DNA of 64,000 nt from positions 1-64,000 of the forward strand of contig NW_027484984.1 in NCBI RefSeq assembly GCF_050908995.1, written 5' to 3'. Position 1 is the first letter of the stretch. Each line of letters opens with the position of its first letter. The notes under the pieces are model-generated. The model was not told where the DNA came from and searched no databases. It saw only the letters and a list, made by a program, of their open reading frames with translations. The DNA comes from Andrena cerasifolii (taxonomy: Eukaryota; Arthropoda; Insecta; Hymenoptera; Andrenidae). Shown in pieces: positions 13,222-26,400 of this stretch. Both the position numbers and the translations under genes were made by a program.

Positions 13222-15875
13222 TTATACTCGTTTTACTCGTTTTACTCGTTTTACTCGTATTACTCGTTTTACTCGTTTCACTCGTTCTACTCGTTCTACT
13301 CGTTCTACTCGTTTTACTCGTTTTACTCGTTTTACTCGTTTTACTCGTTTTACTCGTTTTACTCGTTTTACTCGTTTTACTCGTTTTACTCGTTTTACTC
13401 GATTTACTCGTTTTACTCGTTTTACTCGTTTTACTCGTTTTACTCGTTTTACTCGTTTTACTCGTTTTACTCGTTTTACTCGTTTTACTCGTTTTACTCG
13501 TTTTACTCGTTCTACTCGTTTTACTCGTTCTACTCGTTCTACTCGTTGTACTCGTTCTACTCGTTCTACTCGTTCTACTCGTTCTACTCGTTCTACTCGT
13601 TCTACTCGTTTTACTCGTTTTACTCGTTTTACTCGTTTTACTCGTTTTTCTCGTTTTACTCGTTTTACTCGTTTTACTCGTTTTACTCGTTTTACTCGTT
13701 TTACTCGTTTTACTCGTTTTACTCGTTTTTCTCGTTTTTCTCGTTTTACTCGTTTTACTCGTTTTACTCGTTTTACTCGTTTTACTCGTTTTACTCGTTT
13801 TACTCGTTTTACTCGTTTTGCTCGTTTTACTCGTTTTACTAGTTTTGCTCGTTTTGCTCGTTTTGCTCGTTTTACTAGTTTTACTAGTTTTGCTCGTTTT
13901 ACTAGTTTTGCTCGTTTTACTCGTTTTACTCGTTTTACTCGATTTACTCGTTTTACTCGTTTTACTCGTTTTACTCGTTTTACTCGTTTTACTCGTTTTA
14001 CTCGTTTTACTCGTTTTACTCTTTTAATCGTTTTACTCGTTTTACTCGTTTTACTCGTTTTACTCGTTTTACTCGTTTTACTCGTTTTACTAGTTTTACT
14101 AGTTTTGCTCGTTTTACTCGTTTTACTCGTTTTACTCGTTTTACTCGTTTTACTCGTTTTACTCGTTTTACTCGTTTTACTCGTTTTACTCGTTTTACTC
14201 GTTTTACTCGTTTTACTCGTTTTACTCGTTTTACTCGTTTTACTCGTTCTACTCGTTATACTCGTTTTACTCGTTTTACTCGTTTTACTCGTATTACTCG
14301 TTTCACTCGTTTCACTCGTTCTACTCGTTCTACTCGTTCTACTCGTTTTACTCGTTTTACTCGTTTTACTCGTTTTACTCGTTTTACTCGTTTTACTCGT
14401 TTTACTCGTTTTACTCGTTTTACTCGTTTTACTCGATTTACTCGATTTACTCGTTTTACTCGTTTTACTCGTTTTACTCGTTTTGCTCGTTTTACTCGTT
14501 TTGCTCGTTTTACTCGTTTTGCTCGTTTTACTCGTTTTGCTCGTTTTACTCGTTTTACTCGTTTTACTCGTTTTACTCGTTTTACTCGTTTTACTCGTTT
14601 TACTCGTTTTACTCGTTTTACTCGTTCTACTCGTTTTACTCGTTCTACTCGTTTTACTCGTTCTACTCGTTCTACTCGTTGTACTCGTTCTACTCGTTCT
14701 ACTCGTTCTACTCGTTCTACTCGTTCTACTCGTTCTACTCGTTCTACTCGTTTTACTCGTTTTACTCGTTTTACTCGTTTTACTCGTTTTACTCGTTTTA
14801 CTCGTTTTACTCGTTTTTCTCGTTTTACTCGTTTTACTCGTTTTACTCGTTTTACTCGTTTTACTCGTTTTACTCGTTTTACTCGTTTTTCTCGTTTTAC
14901 TCGTTTTACTCGTTTTACTCGTTTTACTCGTTTTACTCGTTTAACTCGTTTTACTCGTTTTACTCGTTTTACTCGTTTTACTAGTTTTGCTCGTTTTGCT
15001 CGTTTTGCTCGTTTTACTAGTTTTACTAGTTTTGCTCGTTTTACTCGTTTTACTCGTTTTACTCGTTTTACTCGTTTTACTCGTTCTACTCGTTATACTC
15101 GTTTTACTCGTTTTACTCGTTTTACTCGTATTACTCGTTTTACTCGTTTCACTCGTTCTACTCGTTCTACTCGTTCTACTCGTTTTACTCGTTTTACTCG
15201 TTTTACTCGTTTTACTCGTTTTACTCGTTTTACTCGTTTTACTCGTTTTACTCGATTTACTCGTTTTACTCGTTTTACTCGTTTTACTCGTTTTACTCGT
15301 TTTGCTCGTTTTACTCGTTTTGCTCGTTTTACTCGTTTTGCTCGTTTTACTCGTTTTGCTCGTTTTACTCGTTTTACTCGTTTTACTCGTTTTACTCGTT
15401 TTACTCGTTTTACTCGTTTTACTCGTTTTACTCGTTTTACTCGTTTTACTCGTTTTACTCGTTTTACTCGTTTTACTCGTTTTACTCGTTTTACTCGTTT
15501 TACTCGTTCTACTCGTTTTACTCGTTCTACTCGTTCTACTCGTTCTACTCGTTGTACTCGTTCTACTCGTTCTACTCGTTCTACTCGTTCTACTCGTTCT
15601 ACTCGTTCTACTCGTTCTACTCGTTTTACTCGTTTTACTCGTTTTACTCGTTTTACTCGTTTTTCTCGTTTTACTCGTTTTACTCGTTTTACTCGTTTTA
15701 CTCGTTTTACTCGTTTTACTCGTTTTACTCGTTTTACTCGTTTTACTCGTTTTACTCGTTTTTCTCGTTTTACTCGTTTTACTCGTTTTACTCGTTTTAC
15801 TCGTTTTACTCGTTTTACTCGTTTTACTCGTTTTACTCGTTTTACTCGTTTTGCTCGTTTTACTCGTTTTACTAG
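13222..15875 (+). repeat. Tandem 0.8-1.0 kb modules opened by TTATACTCG
   Basis: TTATACTCG units at 13222, 14256 and 15093 (spacing 1,034 and 837 bp) start the same series: TATTACTCG, TTTCACTCG, three TTCTACTCG, a canonical run, ATTTACTCG, a TTCTACTCG run containing TTGTACTCG (13544, 14678, 15551) and two TTTTTCTCG. The second and third also carry a fourfold alternation of TTTTGCTCG and TTTTACTCG (starting 14481 and 15300), absent from the first. Related modules recur at 19248 and 22271 in B1. The end coordinate is approximate. Confidence 0.75.
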
Positions 15876-16667
15876 TTTTGCTCGTTTTGCTCGTTTTGCT
15901 CGTTTTACTAGTTTTACTAGTTTTGCTCGTTTTACTCGTTTTACTCGTTTTACTCGATTTACTCGTTTTACTCGTTTTACTCGTTTTACTCGTTTTACTC
16001 GTTTTACTCGTTTTACTCGTTTTACTCGTTTTGCTCGTTTTGCTCGTTTTACTAGTTTTGCTCGTTTTACTCGTTTTACTCGTTTTACTCGTTTTACTAG
16101 TTTTACTAGTTTTACTCGTTTTACTCGCTTTACTAGTTTTACTAGTTTTACTCGTTTTACTCGTTTTACTCGTTTTGCTCGTTTTACTCGTTTTACTAGT
16201 TTTGCTCGTTTTGCTCGTTTTGCTCGTTTTACTAGTTTTACTAGTTTTGCTCGTTTTACTCGTTTTACTCGTTTTACTCGATTTACTCGTTTTACTCGTT
16301 TTACTCGTTTTACTCGTTTTACTCGTTTTACTCGTTTTACTCGTTTTGCTCGTTTTGCTCGTTTTACTAGTTTTGCTCGTTTTACTCGTTTTACTCGTTT
16401 TACTCGTTTTACTAGTTTTACTAGTTTTACTCGTTTTACTCGCTTTACTAGTTTTACTAGTTTTACTCGTTTTACTCGTTTTACTCGTTTTACTCGTTTT
16501 ACTCGTTTTACTCGTTTTACTCGTTTTGCTCGTTTTACTCGTTTTACTAGTTTTACTAGTTTTGCTCGTTTTACTCGTTTTACTCGTTTTACTCGTTTTA
16601 CTCGTTTTACTCGTTTTACTCGTTTTACTCGTTTTACTCGTTTTACTCGTTTTACTCGTTTTACTCG

Positions 16668-19600
16668 TTTACCCGTTTTGCTCGTTTTACTCGTTTTACT
16701 CGTTTTACTCGTTTTACTCGTTTTACTCGTTTTACTCGTTTTACTCGTTTTACTCGTTTTACTCGTTTTACTCGTTTTACTCGTTTTACTCGTTTTACTC
16801 GTTTTACTCGTTTTACTCGTTTTACTCGTTTTACTCGTTTTACTCGTTTTACTCGTATTACTCGTATTACTCGTATTACTCGTTTTACTCGTTTTACTCG
16901 TTTTACTCGTTTTACTCTTTTAATCGTTTTACTCGTTTTACTCGTTTTACTCGTTTTACTCGTTTTACTCGTTTTACTCGTTTTGCTCGTTTTACTCGTT
17001 TTACTAGTTTTACTAGTTTTGCTCGTTTTACTCGTTTTACTCGTTTTACTCGTTTTACTCGTTTTACTCGTTTTACTCGTTTTACTCGTTTTACTCGTTT
17101 TACTCGTTTTACTCGTTTTACTCGTTTTACTCGTTTTACTCGTTTTACTCGTTTTACTCGTTTTACTCGTTTTTCTCGTTTTACTCGTTTTACTCGTTTT
17201 ACTCGTTTTACTAGTTTTACTAGTTTTACTCGTTTTACTCGTTTTACTCGTTTTACTCGTTTTACTTTTTTTATTCGTTTTACTCGTTTTACTCGTTTTA
17301 CTCGTTTTACTCGTTTTACTCGTTTTACTCGTTTTACTCGTTTTACTCGTTTTTCTCGTTTTACTCGTTTTACTCGTTTTACTCGTTTTACTCGTTTTAC
17401 TCGTTTTACTCGTTTTACTCGTTTTACTCGTTTTACTAGTTTTACTAGTTTTGCTCGTTTTACTCGTTTTACTCGTTTTACTCGATTTACTCGTTTTACT
17501 TGTTTTACTCGTTTTACTCGTTTTACTCGTTTTACTCGTTTTACTCGTTTTACTAGTTTTACTCGTTTTACTCGTTTTACTCGTTTTACTACTTTTACTC
17601 GTTTTACTCGTTTTACTCGTTTTACTCGTTTTACTCGTTTTACTCGTTTTACTCGTTTTACTCGTTTTACTCGTTTTACTCGTTCTACTCGTTTTACTCG
17701 TTTTACTCGTTTTACTCGTTTTACTCGTTTTACTCGTTTTACTCGTTCTACTCGTTCTACTCGTTCTACTCGTTCTACTCGTTTTACTCGTTTTACTCGT
17801 TTTACTCGTTCTACTCGTTTTACTCGTTTTACTAGTTTTGCTCGTTTTGCTCGTTTTACTCGTTTTACTAGTTTTACTAGTTTTGCTCGTTTTACTCGTT
17901 TTACTCGTTTTACTCGTTTTACTCGTTTTACTCGATTTACTCGTTTTACTCGTTTTACTCGTTTTACTCGTTTTACTCGTTTTACTCGTTTTACTCGTTT
18001 TACTCGTTTTACTCGTTTTACCCATTTTACTAGTTTTACTCGTTTTACTCGTTTTACTAGTTTTACTCGTTTTACTCGTTTTACTCGTTTTACTCGTTTT
18101 ACTCGTTTTACTCGTTTTACTCGTTTTACTCGTTTTACTCGTTTTACTCGTTTTACTCGTTTTACTCGTTTTACTCGTTTTACTCGTTTTACTCGTTCTA
18201 CTCGTTTTACTCGTTCTACTCGTTTTACTCGTTTTACTCGTTTTACTCGTTTTACTCGTTTTACTCGTTCTACTCGTTTTACTCGTATTACTCGTTTTAC
18301 TCGTTTCACTCGTTCTACTCGTTCTACTCGTTCTACTCGTTTTACTCGTTTTACTCGTTTTACTCGTTTTACTCGTTCTACTCGTTTTACTCGTTTTACG
18401 CGTTTTACTCGTTTTACTCGTTTTACTCGTTTTACTCGTTTTACTCGTTTTACTAGTTTTACTCGTTTTACTCGTTTTACTCGTTTTACTCGTTTTACTC
18501 GTTTTACTCGTTTTGCTCGTTTTACTCGTTTTACTAGTTTTGCTCGTTTTACTCGTTTTACTCGTTTTACTCGTTTTACTCGTTTTACTAGTTTTACTCG
18601 TTTTACTAGTTTTACTAGTTTTACTCGTTTTACTCTTTTAATCGTTTTACTCGTTTTACTCGTTTTACTCGTTTTACTCGTTTTACTCGTTTTACTCGTT
18701 TTGCTCGTTTTACTCGTTTTACTAGTTTTACTAGTTTTGCTCGTTTTACTCGTTTTACTCGTTTTACTCGTTTTACTCGTTTTACTCGTTTTACTCGTTT
18801 TACTCGTTTTACTCGTTTTACTCGTTTTACTCGTTTTACTCGTTTTACTCGTTTTACTCGTTTTACTCGTTTTACTCGTTTTACTCGTTTTACTCGTTTT
18901 ACTCGTTTTACTCGTTTTACTCGTTTTACTCGTTTTACTCGTTTTACTCGTTTTACTCGTTTTACTCGTTTTACTCGTCTTACTCGTTTTACTCGTCTTA
19001 CTCGTTTTACTCGTTTTACTCGTTTTACTCGTTTTACTCGTTTTACTCGTTTTACTCGTTTTACTCGTTTTACTAGTTTTACTAGTTTTACTAGTTTTAC
19101 TAGTTTTACTAGTTTTACTCGATTTACTCGTTTTACTCGTTTTACTCGTTTTACTCGTTTTACTCGTTTTACTCGTTTTACTCGTTTTACTCGTTTTACT
19201 CGTTTTACTCGTTTTACTCGTTTTACTCGTTTTACTCGTTCTACTCGTTATACTCGTTTTACTCGTTTTACTCGTTTTACTCGTATTACTCGTTTTACTC
19301 GTTTCACTCGTTCTACTCGTTCTACTCGTTCTACTCGTTTTACTCGTTTTACTCGTTTTACTCGTTTTACTCGTTTTACTCGTTTTACTCGTTTTACTCG
19401 TTTTACTCGTTTTACTCGATTTACTCGTTTTACTCGTTTTACTCGTTTTACTCGTTTTACTCGTTTTGCTCGTTTTACTCGTTTTGCTCGTTTTACTCGT
19501 TTTGCTCGTTTTACTCGTTTTGCTCGTTTTACTCGTTTTACTCGTTTTACTCGTTTTACTCGTTTTACTCGTTTTACTCGTTTTACTCGTTTTACTCGTT

Positions 19601-22600
19601 TTACTCGTTTTACTCGTTTTACTCGTTTTACTCGTTTTACTCGTTTTACTCGTTTTACTCGTTTTACTCGTTCTACTCGTTTTACTCGTTCTACTCGTTC
19701 TACTCGTTCTACTCGTTGTACTCGTTCTACTCGTTCTACTCGTTCTACTCGTTCTACTCGTTCTACTCGTTCTACTCGTTCTACTCGTTCTACTCGTTTT
19801 ACTCGTTTTACTCGTTTTACTCGTTTTACTCGTTTTTCTCGTTTTACTCGTTTTACTCGTTTTACTCGTTTTACTCGTTTTACTCGTTTTACTCGATTTA
19901 CTCGTTTTACTCGTTTTACTCGTTTTACTCGTTTTACTCGTTTTACTCGTTTTACTCGTTTTACTCGTTTTACTCGTTTTGCTCGTTTTGCTCGTTTTAC
20001 ACGTTTTACTAGTTTTACTAGTTTTGCTCGTTTTACTCGTTTTACTCGTTTTACTCGATTTACTCGTTTTACTTGTTTTACTCGTTTTACTCGTTTTACT
20101 CGTTTTACTCGTTTTACTCGTTTTACTAGTTTTACTCGTTTTACTCGTTTTACTCGTTTTACTACTTTTACTCGTTTTACTCGTTTTACTCGTTTTACTC
20201 GTTTTACTCGTTTTACTCGTTTTACTCGTTTTACTCGTTTTACTCGTTTTACTCGTTCTACTCGTTTTACTCGTTTTACTCGTTTTACTCGTTTTACTCG
20301 TTTTACTCGTTCTACTCGTTCTACTCGTTCTACTCGTTCTACTCGTTTTACTCGTTTTACTCGTTTTACTCGTTCTACTCGTTTTACTCGTTTTACTAGT
20401 TTTGCTCGTTTTGCTCGTTTTACTCGTTTTACTAGTTTTACTAGTTTTGCTCGTTTTACTCGTTTTACTCGTTTTACTCGTTTTACTCGTTTTACTCGAT
20501 TTACTCGTTTTACTCGTTTTACTCGTTTTACTCGTTTTACTCGTTTTACTCGTTTTACTCGTTTTACTCGTTTTACTCGTTTTACTCGTTTTACCCATTT
20601 TACTAGTTTTACTCGTTTTACTCGTTTTACTAGTTTTACTCGTTTTACTCGTTTTACTCGTTTTACTCGTTTTACTCGTTTTACTCGTTTTACTCGTTTT
20701 ACTCGTTTTACTCGTTTTACTCGTTTTACTCGTTTTACTCGTTTTACTCGTTTTACTCGTTTTACTCGTTTTACTCGTTTTACTCGTTTTACTCGTTTTA
20801 CTCGTTCTACTCGTTCTACTCGTTCTACTCGTTTTACTCGTTTTACTCGTTTTACTCGTTTTACTCGTTTTACTCGTTCTACTCGTTTTACTCGTATTAC
20901 TCGTTTTACTCGTTTCACTCGTTCTACTCGTTCTACTCGTTCTACTCGTTTTACTCGTTTTACTCGTTTTACTCGTTTTACTCGTTCTACTCGTTTTACT
21001 CGTTTTACGCGTTTTACTCGTTTTACTCGTTTTACTCGTTTTACTCGTTTTACTCGTTTTACTAGTTTTACTCGTTTTACTCGTTTTACTCGTTTTACTC
21101 GTTTTACTCGTTTTACTCGTTTTGCTCGTTTTACTCGTTTTACTAGTTTTGCTCGTTTTACTCGTTTTACTCGTTTTACTCGTTTTACTCGTTTTACTAG
21201 TTTTACTCGTTTTACTAGTTTTACTAGTTTTACTCGTTTTACTCTTTTAATCGTTTTACTCGTTTTACTCGTTTTACTCGTTTTACTCGTTTTACTCGTT
21301 TTACTCGTTTTGCTCGTTTTACTCGTTTTACTAGTTTTACTAGTTTTGCTCGTTTTACTCGTTTTACTCGTTTTACTCGTTTTACTCGTTTTACTCGTTT
21401 TACTCGTTTTACTCGTTTTACTCGTTTTACTCGTTTTACTCGTTTTACTCGTTTTACTCGTTTTACTCGTTTTACTCGTTTTACTCGTTTTACTCGTTTT
21501 ACTCGTTTTACTCGTTTTACTCGTTTTACTCGTTTTACTCGTTTTACTCGTTTTACTCGTTTTACTCGTTTTACTCGTCTTACTCGTCTTACTCGTTTTA
21601 CTCGTCTTACTCGTTTTACTCGTTTTACTCGTTTTACTCGTTTTACTCGTTTTACTCGTTTTACTCGTTTTACTCGTTTTACTCGTTTTACTCGTTTTAC
21701 TAGTTTTACTAGTTTTACTAGTTTTACTAGTTTTACTAGTTTTACTCGATTTACTCGTTTTACTCGTTTTACTCGTTTTACTCGTTTTACTCGTTTTACT
21801 CGTTTTACTCGTTTTACTCGTCTTACTCGTTTTACTCGTTTTACTCGTTTTACTCGTTTTACTCGTTTTACTCGTTTTACTCGTTTTACTCGTTTTACTC
21901 GTTTTACTCGTTTTACTCGTTTTACTCGTTTTACTCGTTTTACTAGTTTTACTAGTTTTGCTCGTTTTACTCGTTTTACTCGTTTTACTCGTTTTACTCG
22001 TTTTACTCGTTTTACTCGTTTTACTCGTTTTACTCGTTTTACTCGTTTTACTCGTTTTACTCGTTTTACTCGTTTTACTCGTTTTACTCGTTTTACTCGT
22101 TTTACTCGTTTTTCTCGTTTTACTCGTTTTACTCGTTTTACTCGTTTTACTCGTTTTACTAGTTTTACTAGTTTTACTCGTTTTACTCGTTTTGCTCGTT
22201 TTACTAGTTTTACTAGTTTTGCTCGTTTTACTCGTTTTACTCGTTTTACTCGTTTTACTCGTTCTACTCGTTATACTCGTTTTACTCGTTTTACTCGTTT
22301 TACTCGTATTACTCGTTTTACTCGTTTCACTCGTTCTACTCGTTCTACTCGTTCTACTCGTTTTACTCGTTTTACTCGTTTTACTCGTTTTACTCGTTTT
22401 ACTCGTTTTACTCGTTTTACTCGTTTTACTCGATTTACTCGTTTTACTCGTTTTACTCGTTTTACTCGTTTTACTCGTTTTGCTCGTTTTACTCGTTTTG
22501 CTCGTTTTACTCGTTTTGCTCGTTTTACTCGTTTTGCTCGTTTTACTCGTTTTACTCGTTTTACTCGTTTTACTCGTTTTACTCGTTTTACTCGTTTTAC

Positions 22601-23458
22601 TCGTTTTACTCGTTTTACTCGTTTTACTCGTTTTACTCGTTTTACTCGTTTTACTCGTTTTACTCGTTTTACTCGTTCTACTCGTTTTACTCGTTCTACT
22701 CGTTCTACTCGTTCTACTCGTTGTACTCGTTCTACTCGTTCTACTCGTTCTACTCGTTCTACTCGTTCTACTCGTTCTACTCGTTTTACTCGTTTTACTC
22801 GTTTTACTCGTTTTACTCGTTTTTCTCGTTTTACTCGTTTTACTCGTTTTACTCGTTTTACTCGTTTTACTCGTTTTACTCGTTTTACTCGTTTTACTCG
22901 TTTTTCTCGTTTTACTCGTTTTACTCGTTTTACTCGTTTTACTCGTTTTACTCGTTTTGCTCGTTTTACTCGTTTTACTAGTTTTGCTCGTTTTGCTCGT
23001 TTTGCTCGTTTTACTAGTTTTACTAGTTTTGCTCGTTTTACTCGTTTTACTCGTTTTACTCGATTTACTCGTTTTACTCGTTTTACTCGTTTTACTCGTT
23101 TTACTCGTTTTACTCGTTTTACTCGTTTTGCTCGTTTTGCTCGTTTTACTAGTTTTGCTCGTTTTACTCGTTTTACTCGTTTTACTCGTTTTACTAGTTT
23201 TACTAGTTTTACTCGTTTTACTCGCTTTACTAGTTTTACTAGTTTTACTCGTTTTACTCGTTTTACTCGTTTTACTCGTTTTACTCGTTTTACTCGTTTT
23301 ACTCGTTTTACTCGTTTTACTAGTTTTACTAGTTTTGCTCGTTTTACTCGTTTTACTCGTTTTACTCGTTTTACTCGTTTTACTCGTTTTACTCGTTTTA
23401 CTCGTTTTACTCGTTTTACTCGTTTTACTCGTTTTACTCGTTTTACTCGTTTTACTCG
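16668..23458 (+). repeat. Family B superunit B1 (6,791 bp)
   Basis: It is bounded by TTTACCCG at 16668 and at 23459. The 17-bp marker occurs at 16910, 18628 and 21237, dividing the copy into three. The first marker follows three TATTACTCG units (type a). The other two follow a TTTTACTAG-rich group (type b). Distinctive single-copy positions recur in B2: TTTTACTTG at about 17,501 matches 24,292 (offset 6,791), and the CCCAT variant at 18021 matches 24821 (offset 6,800). Unlike B2 and B3, it lacks a TTTTACTCC unit early in the first third, and it carries a TTTTACTTT-TTTTATTCG pair near 17,260. Confidence 0.8.
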
Positions 23459-26400
23459 TTTACCCGTTTTGCTCGTTTTACTCGTTTTACTCGTTTTACT
23501 CGTTTTACTCGTTTTACTCGTTTTACTCGTTTTACTCGTTTTACTCGTTTTACTCGTTTTACTCGTTTTACTCGTTTTACTCGTTTTACTCGTTTTACTC
23601 GTTTTACTCGTTTTACTCGTTTTACTCGTTTTACTCGTATTACTCGTATTACTCGTATTACTCGTTTTACTCGTTTTACTCGTTTTACTCGTTTTACTCT
23701 TTTAATCGTTTTACTCGTTTTACTCGTTTTACTCGTTTTACTCGTTTTACTCGTTTTGCTCGTTTTACTCGTTTTACTAGTTTTACTAGTTTTGCTCGTT
23801 TTACTCGTTTTACTCGTTTTACTCGTTTTACTCCTTTTACTCGTTTTACTCGTTTTACTCGTTTTACTCGTTTTACTCGTTTTACTCGTTTTACTCGTTT
23901 TACTCGTTTTACTCGTTTTACTCGTTTTACTCGTTTTACTCGTTTTTCTCGTTTTACTCGTTTTACTCGTTTTACTCGTTTTACTAGTTTTACTAGTTTT
24001 ACTCGTTTTACTCGTTTTACTCGTTTTACTCGTTTTACTCGTTTTACTCGTTTTACTCGTTTTACTCGTTTTACTCGTTTTACTCGTTTTACTCGTTTTA
24101 CTCGTTTTACTCGATTTACTCGTTTTACTCGTTTTACTCGTTTTACTCGTTTTACTCGTTTTACTCGTTTTACTCGTTTTACTCGTTTTACTCGTTTTGC
24201 TCGTTTTGCTCGTTTTACACGTTTTACTAGTTTTACTAGTTTTGCTCGTTTTACTCGTTTTACTCGTTTTACTCGATTTACTCGTTTTACTTGTTTTACT
24301 CGTTTTACTCGTTTTACTCGTTTTACTCGTTTTACTCGTTTTACTAGTTTTACTCGTTTTACTCGTTTTACTCGTTTTACTACTTTTACTCGTTTTACTC
24401 GTTTTACTCGTTTTACTCGTTTTACTCGTTTTACTCGTTTTACTCGTTTTACTCGTTTTACTCGTTTTACTCGTTCTACTCGTTTTACTCGTTTTACTCG
24501 TTTTACTCGTTTTACTCGTTTTACTCGTTTTACTCGTTCTACTCGTTCTACTCGTTCTACTCGTTCTACTCGTTTTACTCGTTTTACTCGTTTTACTCGT
24601 TCTACTCGTTTTACTCGTTTTACTAGTTTTGCTCGTTTTGCTCGTTTTACTCGTTTTACTAGTTTTACTAGTTTTGCTCGTTTTACTCGTTTTACTCGTT
24701 TTACTCGTTTTACTCGTTTTACTCGTTTTACTCGATTTACTCGTTTTACTCGTTTTACTCGTTTTACTCGTTTTACTCGTTTTACTCGTTTTACTCGTTT
24801 TACTCGTTTTACTCGTTTTACCCATTTTACTAGTTTTACTCGTTTTACTCGTTTTACTAGTTTTACTCGTTTTACTCGTTTTACTCGTTTTACTCGTTTT
24901 ACTCGTTTTACTCGTTTTACTCGTTTTACTCGTTTTACTCGTTTTACTCGTTTTACTCGTTTTACTCGTTTTACTCGTTTTACTCGTTTTACTCGTTTTA
25001 CTCGTTTTACTCGTTTTACTCGTTTTACTCGTTTTACTCGTTCTACTCGTTTTACTCGTTTTACTCGTTTTACTCGTTTTACTCGTTTTACTCGTTTTAC
25101 TCGTTTTACTCGTATTACTCGTTTTACTCGTTTCACTCGTTCTACTCGTTCTACTCGTTCTACTCGTTTTACTCGTTTTACTCGTTTTACTCGTTTTACT
25201 CGTTCTACTCGTTTTACTCGTTTTACTCGTTTTACTCGTTTTACTCGTTTTACTCGTTCTACTCGTTCTACTCGTTTTACTCGTTTTACTCGTTTTACTC
25301 GTTTTACGCGTTTTACTCGTTTTACTCGTTTTACGCGTTTTACTCGTTTTACTCGTTTTACTCGTTTTACTCGTTTTACTCGTTTTACTAGTTTTACTCG
25401 TTTTACTCGTTTTACTCGTTTTACTCGTTTTACTCGTTTTACTCGTTTTACTCGTTTTGCTCGTTTTACTCGTTTTACTAGTTTTGCTCGTTTTACTCGT
25501 TTTACTCGTTTTACTCGTTTTACTCGTTTTACTAGTTTTACTCGTTTTACTAGTTTTACTAGTTTTACTCGTTTTACTCTTTTAATCGTTTTACTCGTTT
25601 TACTCGTTTTACTCGTTTTACTCGTTTTACTCGTTTTACTCGTTTTGCTCGTTTTACTCGTTTTACTAGTTTTACTAGTTTTGCTCGTTTTACTCGTTTT
25701 ACTCGTTTTACTCGTTTTACTCGTTTTACTCGTTTTACTCGTTTTACTCGTTTTACTCGTTTTACTCGTTTTACTCGTTTTACTCGTTTTACTCGTTTTA
25801 CTCGTTTTACTCGTTTTACTCGTTTTACTCGTTTTACTCGTTTTACTCGTTTTACTCGTTTTACTCGTTTTACTCGTTTTACTCGTTTTACTCGTTTTAC
25901 TCGTCTTACTCGTTTTACTCGTTTTACTCGTTTTACTCGTTTTACTCGTTTTACTCGTTTTACTCGTTTTACTCGTTTTACTCGTTTTACTCGTTTTACT
26001 AGTTTTACTAGTTTTACTAGTTTTACTAGTTTTACTCGATTTACTCGTTTTACTCGTTTTACTCGTTTTACTCGTTTTACTCGTTTTACTCGTTTTACTC
26101 GTTTTACTCGTTTTACTCGTTTTACTCGTTTTACTCGTTTTACTCGTTTTACTCGTTTTACTCGTTTTACTCGTTTTACTCGTTTTACTCGTTTTACTCG
26201 TTTTACTCGTTTTACTCGTTTTACTCGTTTTACTCGTTTTACTCGTTTTACTCGTTTTACTCGTTTTACTCGTTTTACTCGTTTTACTCGTTTTACTCGT
26301 TTTACTCGTTTTACTCGTTTTACTCGTTTTACTCGTTTTACTCGTTTTACTCGTTTTACTCGTTTTACTCGTTTTTCTCGTTTTACTCGTTTTACTCGTT

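Larger units (their letters stand above)
12738..16667 (+). repeat. Family B precursor copy B0
   Basis: It begins with TTTACCCG-TTTTGCTCG (12738), then a canonical run, three TATTACTCG, canonical units and the 17-bp marker TTTTACTCTTTTAATCG (12989-13005). A second marker follows at 14014-14030. This is the same opening as copies B1, B2 and B3, but the interior differs: three successive modules begin with TTATACTCG at 13222, 14256 and 15093. At 3.9 kb it is much shorter than the later 6.79 kb superunits. Confidence 0.7.

Noticed and set aside
17260..17277. Longer T run (TTTTACTTT-TTTTATTCG) as a possible terminator or insertion scar
   Set aside because: Length is exactly two units, so it is substitution only. 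Similar TTTTACTTT units occur near 26,588, 33,611 and 36,039 as HOR-linked variants.
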